From assembly GCA_905235315.1 (NCBI GenBank), contig CAJOLG010000055.1, forward strand, positions 1 through 12,784: 12,784 bases of DNA. Direction: 5' to 3'. This DNA is from an uncultured Solobacterium sp. GTDB lineage: Bacteria > Bacillota_I > Bacilli_A > Erysipelotrichales > Erysipelotrichaceae. A program made the translations under genes and the position numbers. This document shows positions 6,865-12,784 of this stretch, piece after piece. How positions within the stretch are numbered: the first letter of the stretch is position 1; each line of letters starts with the position of its first letter. The notes under the pieces were generated by a model that was given only the letters and a program-made list of their open reading frames with translations, made no database searches and was not told the DNA's origin.

Positions 6865-8793
6865 TTACACCTCCTCCACTTTGAAACTGTCTTCCAGTGT
6901 AAAGGAGATGTTATCCTCGATCCACCGCTTGCGGGGCTCTGCTTTCTCTCCCATCAGGATTGAAACCCGCTTCTCCGCGAGCACACCGTCATTGATGCCG
7001 ACCTGAATCAGGGATCTGCTTGCGGGATCCATGGTCGTTTCCCAAAGCTGGGTCGCATTCATCTCACCAAGACCCTTATAGCGCTGGATCTCCACTTTCC
7101 CGAGTTTTTTCCGGAGTTCATCCAGTTCTTCATCGGTATAGCAGTACTGGCTGTTCTTGCCTTTTGTGACCTTGTACAGCGGCGGCAGGGCAATGTATAC
7201 CATGCCGTGTTCAATGAGCGGCCGCATATAACGGTAAAAGAACGTCAGCAGAAGAATCTGGATATGGGATCCGTCATCATCCGCATCGGTCATGATAATG
7301 ATCTTGTTGTAATTGGAGGATTCCCAGTCAAACCCGGGGCCGACTCCCGCATCGATCGCATGGATCAGGGTATTCAGTTCCAGGTTCTTTTCGATATCCG
7401 ACATGGTGCACTTTTCCGTATTCAGTACTTTTCCGCGAAGCGGAAGGATCGCCTGGAAATGCGAGTCTCTGCCCTGCTTTGCGCTGCCGCCGGCGGAGTC
7501 TCCCTCGACGAGGAACAGTTCCTTGATCTTACTGTCGCGGGAATTGGCGGGTGCCAGCTTGCCGGAGAGCAGTTTTTCACTTTTGGAAGACTTCTTGCCT
7601 TTGCGGGCTTCCTCTCTGGCCTTGCGCGCAGCCTCCCGCGCAAGATATGCCTTCATCATCTTGCGGACCAGGGAATCCGAAAGCTCCCGGTTTTCTTCCA
7701 GCCAGAAGTTGAGCTGTTCCGTTACGACCGAATCCACGGCAGGTTTTGCCTGCGGGGTTCCGAGTTTCCCCTTGGTCTGTCCTTCAAACTGAAGGAGTTC
7801 TTCGGGAATTTCCACGGTGATAATGCTGGTAAGCCCCTCACGCACATCGCTTCCCTCAAGATTCTTGTCTTTTTCCTTCAGAAGTCCGTATTTGCGTGCA
7901 TAGTCATTGACCGCTTTGGTAAACGCGGTCTTGTATCCGATCTCATGGCTTCCGCCGTCGCGGGTCCGCACAAGATTGACAAAACTGTAGGTGTTTTCGG
8001 AATAGTCATCCGTATACTGAAAGGCGCATTTCACCTTGATTTTCCCGGACTCCCCCTCAAAGGTGACCGGCTTCATCAAAACCGTGCGGTCTTCATGGAG
8101 ATAGTCCAGAAATGCGGTGAGTCCGTCTTCATAGCAGAAGGTTTCCGAATGCGGCTTCTTTCCGCGGAGATCCTTTACCGTGATCGCGATGCCGGAAAGC
8201 AGGAATGCCTCTTCTCTTGCCCGCTCACAGACCACATCATATTTGAACTCCGTTGTCGAGAAGATCGTCCCGTCCGGTTTGAATGTGATTTTGGATCCGC
8301 TCCTGTTTGTGGTTCCGAGATCTTCCAGTTTGCCGATCTTTTTATCTCCGTGTTCAAACCGCATCCGCACAAGTTTGCCGTCATGGGCAACTTCCGCAAC
8401 GAGCCAGTCGGAAAGCGCGTTGACGACCGAAGCACCGACCCCGTGCAGACCGCCTGCAGTCTTGTATCCGCCCTCACTGGAAAACTTGCCTCCGGCATGA
8501 AGCACGGTAAAAATAACTTCCAGCGTGTTTTTTCCGCTGGGGTGCTTTCCGATCGGCATACCGCGGCCTTCATCCTCGACGGTGCACGATCCGTCTTCAT
8601 TCAGGCTGATTGTGATTTTCTTGCCGAATCCGTTCAGGGCTTCATCCACGGAGTTGTCAACGATTTCCCAGATCAGATGATGCAGACCGTGGGAGTCCGT
8701 AGAACCGATATACATACCGGGGCGTTTCCGCACCGGATCCAGTCCCTTTAAAATCTGAATACTGTCATCTTCGTATGCGCGTTTCGCTGTCAT
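6865..8793 (-). CDS. parE: DNA topoisomerase IV subunit B (ATPase)
   Basis: ParE supplies ATP hydrolysis and the TOPRIM metal site of topoisomerase IV. In the 642-residue product the GHKL ATPase motifs are EIVDNSVDEAL (43-53, with E43 and N47), VEDEGRGMP (72-80) and GGLHGVGASVVNALS (114-128). The transducer Lys motif is QTKGKLG (339-345). The TOPRIM residues are E430 in LVEGDSAGGSA and D503/D505/D507 in MTDADDDGSH. PLRGKVLNTEK (451-461) and the C-terminal YKGLGEMNATQLWETTMDP complete the enzyme. PLRGKVLN together with adjacent parC points to ParE, not GyrB. The ATG at 8793 has an AGAGGTAAGGA purine run directly upstream. It is the first gene of the minus-strand operon, 38 bases after the ABC transporter stop. 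Confidence 0.95.
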   Translation of the reverse strand: MTAKRAYEDDSIQILKGLDPVRKRPGMYIGSTDSHGLHHLIWEIVDNSVDEALNGFGKKITISLNEDGSCTVEDEGRGMPIGKHPSGKNTLEVIFTVLHAGGKFSSEGGYKTAGGLHGVGASVVNALSDWLVAEVAHDGKLVRMRFEHGDKKIGKLEDLGTTNRSGSKITFKPDGTIFSTTEFKYDVVCERAREEAFLLSGIAITVKDLRGKKPHSETFCYEDGLTAFLDYLHEDRTVLMKPVTFEGESGKIKVKCAFQYTDDYSENTYSFVNLVRTRDGGSHEIGYKTAFTKAVNDYARKYGLLKEKDKNLEGSDVREGLTSIITVEIPEELLQFEGQTKGKLGTPQAKPAVDSVVTEQLNFWLEENRELSDSLVRKMMKAYLAREAARKAREEARKGKKSSKSEKLLSGKLAPANSRDSKIKELFLVEGDSAGGSAKQGRDSHFQAILPLRGKVLNTEKCTMSDIEKNLELNTLIHAIDAGVGPGFDWESSNYNKIIIMTDADDDGSHIQILLLTFFYRYMRPLIEHGMVYIALPPLYKVTKGKNSQYCYTDEELDELRKKLGKVEIQRYKGLGEMNATQLWETTMDPASRSLIQVGINDGVLAEKRVSILMGEKAEPRKRWIEDNISFTLEDSFKVEEV

Positions 8794-8818
8794 TCCTTAC
8801 CTCTTTTACCAAATGTTT

Positions 8819-8827
8819 ATTATATCA
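8819..8827 (-). promoter_or_regulatory. Extended -10 promoter of the parE-parC-yqeH operon
   Basis: On the minus strand the string TGATATAAT gives a perfect -10 hexamer (fwd 8819-8824) with the TG extension. No good -35 is present; the best match is GGGGCA (3 of 6) with a 16-base spacer. Transcription would start near 8812, about 20 bases before the parE ATG. The same nine bases form the -10 region at 775-783 on the plus strand. No terminator separates this site from the upstream ABC transporter gene. Confidence 0.6.
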
Positions 8828-8831
8828 GAGA

Positions 8832-10563
8832 TTAGCGGTATGCCCCATCCGCCGAATCAAACTGATAATGATAAAGCTGACGGAAAATCCCGTCCTGCGC
8901 AAGCAGTTCTTCTTTCGTTCCGTATTCCGCGATGCCGTCCGGTGTGACCACCGCGATCCGCGATGCATTGCGCAGGGTGCTCAGGCGGTGTGCCACCACG
9001 ATTACAGTCCGTCCTTCGGACAGTTCATCCAGACTCTGCTGGATGGACATTTCGGTCGCATTGTCCAGGGCGGAGGTCGCTTCGTCGAGGATCAGGATGC
9101 GCGGATTCCTGAGAAACACCCGGGCGATGGAAATCCGCTGGCGCTGGCCGCCGGAAAGGTGTACGCCCCGCTCACCGACATTGGTGTCATATCCCTCCGG
9201 CATGGCGAGAATATCTTCATGGATGCGCGCAAGCTTCGCCGCTTCCACGATTTCTTCCTCGCCGCCCGTAGGCGATGTTTTCCCGTACGGTTCCGTGAAA
9301 CAGGAACACATCCTGTGAAACGATTCCGATGTTTCGCCGCAGGGAAGCCCGGGTCATATGCCGGATGTCGGTTCCGTCGATCCGGATCACACCGCTGTCG
9401 ACCTCATAGAAACGCGGGATCAGATTGCAGATGGTGGTTTTCCCGCCTCCGCTCTGCCCGACAAGCCCCAGGGTCTCCTGTTCCGGAACCGAGAGGTTCA
9501 GGTGGCTGATCACCATCGGGCCGTCCGTGTCATTGTTTCGGTAATGGAAGGAAACATCGTCAAATTCGATCACTCCCCGCAGTTCTCCCGCATCGACCGC
9601 ACCCGGATCATCCGCCTCCGGCGGAAGATTCATAATCTCTTCAAACCGGCGGACACCGCTCATTCCTTCCATGATCTGTTCATAGGTTTCAACCAGCTTC
9701 TTGATCGGAGTCAGAAACATCGAAATATACAGCAGGTATGCGACAAAATCCCCGCTGCTGATCGCACCGCGAAAGAACATTCTGCCGCCGAAGATAACGA
9801 CCACAACGTACATCAGGTCCGTAAACAGCGTCATCCCTCCGTTGAACAGCGCGAGGTATTTATACGACCGGCTGCGGGCGGAAACATACCGTTTGTTGGC
9901 CGCATCGAATTTTTCCTGTTCCCGGTCGATTCCGTTATATGCCCTTGTGACCCGCACCCCGGCGATACTTGTCTCGGTCTCTCCGTTGATTTCAGCGATC
10001 TCCTTCCGGTTACGGGCAAATGCGTCCATCTCCCCTTTCCGGATCAGGATGGCGAACAGAACCGCAAACGGCAGACAGCCGTATACGATCAGGGTCAGCC
10101 GGAGACTGATCCTTCCCAGCATGAACGCACTCACCCCCAGCATGACGCAGGACATGAACAGGTTCTCCGGCCCGTGATGCGCCATCTCCGAAACCTCCTG
10201 GAGATCATTGGTGATGCGGCTCATCAGGGAGCCGGTTTTGTGATCATCAAAAAACGCGATCGGAAGCTGTTCGATATGGTGAAAGATATCCCGCCGCATA
10301 TCCGCCTGGACCCGGACGCCGAACACATGTCCCCAATAGACAATGACAAGATTCAGGCAGAACTTGATCAGATAGATGAGAAGCAGCGCCATACTCCAGC
10401 GAACCATCATGTCCCAGTTGCGCGCAGGCACATACTCATTGATCATATTGCGCACGATCAGCGGCATGAACTCATCCGAAAGGCCGACAAAAAAAGCGCA
10501 GACCAGATCAACTGCGAACAGCCCCATATGCGGTTTGAAGTAGGAATACAGTCTTTTGAACAC
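8832..10563 (-). pseudogene. ABC exporter (membrane + ATPase half-transporter), frameshifted
   Basis: This looks like a multidrug or lipid-type exporter of the MsbA/BmrA architecture, about 577 residues if the frame were intact. The first piece (10563 to 9217) holds the six-helix membrane domain and the start of the ATPase domain: coupling-helix region IEQLPIAFFDDHKTGSLMSR, Walker A GQSGGGKTT, Q-loop GIVSQDVFLFHGTVRENIAYG. The second piece (about 9263 to 8832, next frame) carries EEEIVEAAKLARIHEDI, signature LSGGQRQR, Walker B RILILDEATSALD and H-loop VAHRLST. The frames must be joined near 9258-9267, where a +1 shift is needed and four or so residues usual after AYG seem missing. I set the start at the GTG at 10563, since GAGGAG (10571-10576) lies 7 bases upstream. 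The TTG at 10578 overlaps that site. All motifs are conserved, so the lesion is recent or a sequence error. Confidence 0.85.
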
Positions 10564-10570
10564 GCGATCG

Positions 10571-10576
10571 CTCCTC
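10571..10576 (-). promoter_or_regulatory. Shine-Dalgarno site that fixes the ABC exporter start
   Basis: GAGGAG on the minus strand lies seven bases before the GTG at 10561-10563, giving a protein that begins with the typical exporter N-terminus FKRLYSYFKPH. The alternative TTG start at 10578 would place this site inside the coding sequence. Confidence 0.7.
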
Positions 10577-10578
10577 AA

Positions 10579-10626
10579 CTATTTTATCCGATAATGCGGG
10601 AATCCCCGCATCGGTTTTTCCTTCAT
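10579..10626 (-). other. Possible 15-codon leader peptide ahead of the ABC exporter
   Basis: An ATG at 10626 opens a 15-codon frame (MKEKPMRGFPHYRIK) whose TAG stop lies at 10579-10581, two bases before the GAGGAG of the exporter. The frame contains the hairpin of 10588-10614. A GAGG about 12 bases upstream is a poor ribosome-binding site. Short upstream peptides control some Bacillota multidrug ABC exporters, which is the only reason to note it. It may be chance. Confidence 0.15.
10588..10619 (+). terminator. Terminator-like hairpin in the divergent intergenic region
   Basis: ATGCGGG (10594-10600) pairs with CCCGCAT (10605-10611) around an AATC loop. A further CCG/CGG pairing beyond a three-base bulge lengthens the stem, and TTTTT follows at 10615-10619, so on the plus strand it has the form of an intrinsic terminator. 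No plus-strand gene ends here; it would stop transcription antisense to the ABC gene before the esterase promoter. On the minus strand there is no T run, and the hairpin would lie in the leader of the exporter mRNA. Confidence 0.5.
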
Positions 10627-10707
10627 CCGAGCCAGCTGCCTCGGTGTTCTGCCCACGCCTGGCGGTACGTTTCAATCGGCCGAATTTCGCTTTGCCGGGA
10701 TTCATCG

Positions 10708-10713
10708 TATAAT
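10708..10713 (+). promoter_or_regulatory. -10 box of the esterase gene promoter
   Basis: A perfect TATAAT lies 39 bases before the esterase ATG, implying a leader of about 33 bases. No good -35 is found at 16-18 bases; TTTCGC at 10685-10690 matches only 2 of 6. The box lies in the palindrome CGTATAATACG, so TATTAT on the minus strand could serve the divergent ABC exporter. Confidence 0.5.
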
Positions 10714-10752
10714 ACGTTCAGATGTGTTTCACAGAAGGAGAATAATAACAGA

Positions 10753-11547
10753 ATGGGAAGAGTTGAAGTATTCCGGCTCGGCATAGCACCGCTGAAACAG
10801 AGCCCGCGGAAGGTCTATGTCTATCTGCCGAATGATTATGATACCTCGGACCGGGTATATCCGGTTCTGTATATGTTTGACGGGCACAACCTGTTTTCGG
10901 ATAAAACGGCGACCTATGGAAAATGCTGGGGAATCCGGGACTATCTCGAACAGAACGATATCCCGCTCGTGGTTATCGGCCAGGACTGCAATCACACCGG
11001 CAACAGGCGCCTGATGGAGTACTGTCCCCTTCCGCCGGATACCGATACCTGGTTTCCGAAAGGAAAGGTGCTCGGCGATATCACGGCAGAATGGTTTGTC
11101 ACAAAACTGAAGCCGTATTGCGAAAAACACTACCGGATTTATTCCGACCGCGCCCATACCGGCATTGCCGGCTCATCCATGGGCGGTCTGATGTCCATCT
11201 ACTGCATCGCAAAATACAACCAGGTATTTTCCAAAGCTGCCTGTGTTTCCTCCACGATGGACATTACAAAAGATTCGCTTCCGGAGCTGATCCGCAGCAG
11301 CAGAATCTCCCCTTCCACACGAATCTATCTGGATTTCGGAAGCCGTGAATTGAAGCCCAAGCAGGCGTTTGCGGAAAGCGTTCACCGCATGCTGGAGATC
11401 AACCATGCCTTCCAGCAGAAACACTGCAATACCTATCCGAATGTCGTTGTGGGCGGATATCACAATGAAGCGACCTGGGAAACCGTAGTCCCGCTGTTTC
11501 TGGAATACCTTTACCCGGAACTGTACCGGAACGGAGCACCAAAATGA
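10753..11547 (+). CDS. Putative esterase, alpha/beta hydrolase (Fes/EstD-like)
   Basis: The 264-residue product fits the 'putative esterase' family (enterochelin esterase/S-formylglutathione hydrolase-like). It opens with VYVYLPNDYD (21-30) and YPVLYMFDGHNLFSD (36-50). The nucleophile elbow is G-S-S-M-G-G at 140-145, with Ser142 as the likely nucleophile. An acidic residue follows in YLDFGSRE (D194 or E199), and His237 in GGYHNEATWE. There is no signal peptide, so it should be cytoplasmic. The substrate cannot be told; no siderophore genes are nearby. AAGGAG (10735-10740) lies 12 bases before the ATG, slightly far, but no closer start fits the family N-terminus. The stop overlaps the next gene by 4 bases (ATGA), so the two are cotranscribed. 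Confidence 0.88.
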   Translation: MGRVEVFRLGIAPLKQSPRKVYVYLPNDYDTSDRVYPVLYMFDGHNLFSDKTATYGKCWGIRDYLEQNDIPLVVIGQDCNHTGNRRLMEYCPLPPDTDTWFPKGKVLGDITAEWFVTKLKPYCEKHYRIYSDRAHTGIAGSSMGGLMSIYCIAKYNQVFSKAACVSSTMDITKDSLPELIRSSRISPSTRIYLDFGSRELKPKQAFAESVHRMLEINHAFQQKHCNTYPNVVVGGYHNEATWETVVPLFLEYLYPELYRNGAPK

Positions 11548-11954
11548 TCAATCCCTGGAAACAGACGTCCACGCTCGCGGAGGCAGAATCCCTGTCGGGC
11601 ATTTCCTATCCGGAAATCGATCCCCGACTTCTGCCTGCCGGCATGAAGCCGGAAGCCTATTTCTGCATGAACGGTCTGATCGAAGTGCGTTACGGAAACG
11701 GCACCGACACCCTGATCATCCGGCGGACAAACCGTTCTGCGGATAATCTTACGGGAGATTACAATTCCTATCCTGCTTCGTTTGACTATGATCTCAACGG
11801 AATGATCCTGCACTGTAACGGGACAAAGGAATATGTAAACAATGCGGAATTTACACCGTATATCGGCCTTGTCAGTATCGTAATGAACCCCGGCCAGCCC
11901 GGCAAAGGCCTTCCGCTCCGCGTTCTCTGCGCCCTTGCGGAGCAGTTCTTATGA
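11544..11954 (+). CDS. Hypothetical protein, 136 aa, coupled to the esterase gene
   Basis: This is a soluble protein without a signal peptide, read from an ATG overlapping the esterase stop. The N-terminus NPWKQTSTLAEAESLSGI (3-20), the centre YGNGTDTLIIRR (50-61), NLTGDYNSYP (68-77) and LHCNGTKEYVNNAEF (89-103) recall small Bacillota hypothetical proteins related to the DUF4367 type, which share an NPW...A..AGF start and a GDYN turn. That likeness is from memory and is not a firm family call. The pattern suggests a compact beta-rich domain with no visible catalytic residues. Its fixed coupling to the esterase hints at a shared role. A terminator follows 22 bases after the stop. Confidence 0.8.
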   Translation: MINPWKQTSTLAEAESLSGISYPEIDPRLLPAGMKPEAYFCMNGLIEVRYGNGTDTLIIRRTNRSADNLTGDYNSYPASFDYDLNGMILHCNGTKEYVNNAEFTPYIGLVSIVMNPGQPGKGLPLRVLCALAEQFL

Positions 11955-11976
11955 ACGAATAAATAAAGCCCAACAG

Positions 11977-12036
11977 AAAAACGGATTGCCTGCCCGGCCC
12001 GATTCGTCAAAAGCCGGGACAGAAATCCGTTTTTTT
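11977..12036. terminator. Large bidirectional terminator between convergent genes
   Basis: An outer stem AAAAACGGATT (11977-11987) pairs with AATCCGTTTTT (12024-12034), and an inner stem CCCGGC (11993-11998) pairs with GCCGGG (12013-12018). A T run to 12036 follows on the plus strand, and five T follow on the minus strand. It ends the esterase pair and the M18 peptidase gene from opposite sides. Confidence 0.85.
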
Positions 12037-12049
12037 GTTTTCTGATTTC

Positions 12050-12784
12050 TCAGCTGCCGGCACTGTTCAGGAATGCACTGTATGCCCGGTATGCTTCAAA
12101 GACGTCCGCCGCGGAAGAAATCTCACACGGAGAATGCATGTTCAGAACCGGAACACCGGCATCGATCACATCCATGTTCAGCTGCGCGGTGATATAGGAA
12201 ATCGTTCCTCCGCCGCCCGCATCGACCGCACCGATCTCTCCGGTCTGGAAGAGCACATTTTCCTTCTCCATGATCCGGCGGATCTCCGCGATAAACTCCG
12301 GATTTGCGTCATTGGCGCCGCTCTTTCCGCGCGCTCCCGTGTATTTGTTGAAACAGATGCCGCGGCCCAGGAAGGCAGCGTTCCGCTTTTCAAACACACT
12401 TTCATAATTCGGATCGACTGCGGCAGAAACATCGGAAGAGATCATCCGGGAAGCCGACAGTGTCTGGTTCAGACCGGCAAGTGTGGCCGTATTACTGCGG
12501 TCAAGCAGATTGACGATCACCGTTTCAAACCACCGTGAATGCATTCCGGTAGCGCCGATTGAGCCAACCTCTTCCTTATCCACAAGGATACAGCAGGACG
12601 TACGCTTCGGAATCTTCATATCGAGGATTGCCCGCAGGCTTGTGTACGCACAGACACGGTCATCCTGGCCGTATGCCATGATCATCGAGCGGTCAAGCCC
12701 GAACACCCGGGCATGGTCGGCAGGAACCACTTCGATCTCAGCAGAGAGGAAGTCCTCTTCCTCAATGCCGTATTGATCCTGCAG
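12050..12784 (-). CDS. M18 family aminopeptidase, C-terminal part
   Basis: This is a cytosolic dinuclear zinc aminopeptidase of the aspartyl/lysyl type, cut by the right edge. The visible 244 residues begin LQDQYGIEEEDFLSAEIEV and are read through without a start, so about 200 N-terminal residues (with the first metal His) lie outside. Family landmarks are MAYGQDDRVCAYTSL (metal-bridging Asp), LVDKEEVGSIGATG (catalytic and metal Glu pair), MISSDVSAAVDPNY (metal Asp), FNKYTGARGKSGAND, GEIGAVDAGGGGTISY and VLNMHSPCEISSAADV (metal His). An in-frame GTG at 12730 is internal because the family sequence continues upstream of it. The gene stands alone, converging on the esterase pair. It is probably housekeeping peptide turnover; the exact specificity is not visible. 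Confidence 0.95.
   Translation of the reverse strand: MQDQYGIEEEDFLSAEIEVVPADHARVFGLDRSMIMAYGQDDRVCAYTSLRAILDMKIPKRTSCCILVDKEEVGSIGATGMHSRWFETVIVNLLDRSNTATLAGLNQTLSASRMISSDVSAAVDPNYESVFEKRNAAFLGRGICFNKYTGARGKSGANDANPEFIAEIRRIMEKENVLFQTGEIGAVDAGGGGTISYITAQLNMDVIDAGVPVLNMHSPCEISSAADVFEAYRAYSAFLNSAGS

Noticed and set aside
7207..8751. A 514-codon open frame on the plus strand antisense to parE
   Set aside because: It lies wholly opposite a complete ParE with all catalytic motifs. Its translation shows no domain pattern, and it has no promoter or convincing ribosome-binding site. It is an artefact of codon use in parE.
10508..10705. A 65-codon minus-strand frame starting at 10705 and overlapping the exporter start
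   Set aside because: It has a low-complexity basic composition, no ribosome-binding site and no family resemblance, and it overlaps the exporter coding region in another frame.
9358..10752. Plus-strand open frame running through the ABC gene and into the esterase frame, suggesting a 729-residue protein
   Set aside because: Only the part after 10753 has hydrolase motifs. The upstream part is antisense to the ABC exporter and low in recognisable structure, and it is separated from the esterase by a terminator-like hairpin, a -10 box and an AAGGAG site.

Overview
The window reads as a chromosomal segment of a low-to-mid GC Bacillota bacterium. The evidence is a dnaD-nth pair, topoisomerase IV genes of the ParE/ParC type, and a yqeH-yhbY-yqeK-rsfS ribosome-assembly cluster like the yqe cluster of Bacillus subtilis. 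Base composition appears close to half G+C, and NadD and YqeK are joined in one reading frame, a fusion known in Mollicutes. I therefore lean to an Erysipelotrichales-type lineage. That placement is inference.

Layout. Positions 1-730 (minus) hold the 5' part of nth and all of dnaD, overlapping by 23 bases. Positions 754-1365 (plus) hold one divergently transcribed gene for a small membrane-anchored, thioredoxin-like protein, with an extended -10 promoter and a perfect-stem terminator. A second terminator, facing the other way at 1369-1396, closes a long minus-strand gene run from 8793 down to 1408: parE, parC, yqeH, yhbY, a NadD-like/YqeK fusion, rsfS and an unrecognised 136-residue gene. Junctions from parE to rsfS are 3 bases apart or overlapping, so these six genes are probably one operon from an extended -10 promoter just upstream of parE. 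The last gene lies 55 bases beyond rsfS and has its own candidate promoter and Shine-Dalgarno sequence.

Positions 8832-10563 (minus) hold an ABC exporter with transmembrane and ATPase domains. Its reading frame is broken between the Q-loop and the signature motif, so it is a pseudogene, a recent mutation or a sequence error. A 189-base divergent intergenic region follows, with a hairpin, a possible short leader peptide and a consensus -10. Then come two overlapping plus-strand genes, an esterase of the Fes/EstD alpha/beta-hydrolase type (10753-11547) and a 136-residue hypothetical protein (11544-11954). A large bidirectional terminator (11977-12036) separates them from the 3' part of an M18 aminopeptidase gene (12050 to the window edge, minus).

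Functionally, the core operon links chromosome decatenation (topoisomerase IV) with ribosome assembly and silencing (YqeH, YhbY, RsfS) and Ap4A turnover (YqeK). The most unusual element is the YqeK protein: its N-terminal NadD-like domain has lost the nucleotidyltransferase signature residues and survives only as a shortened remnant. I see no CRISPR array, insertion sequence, tRNA, rRNA or defence system here.
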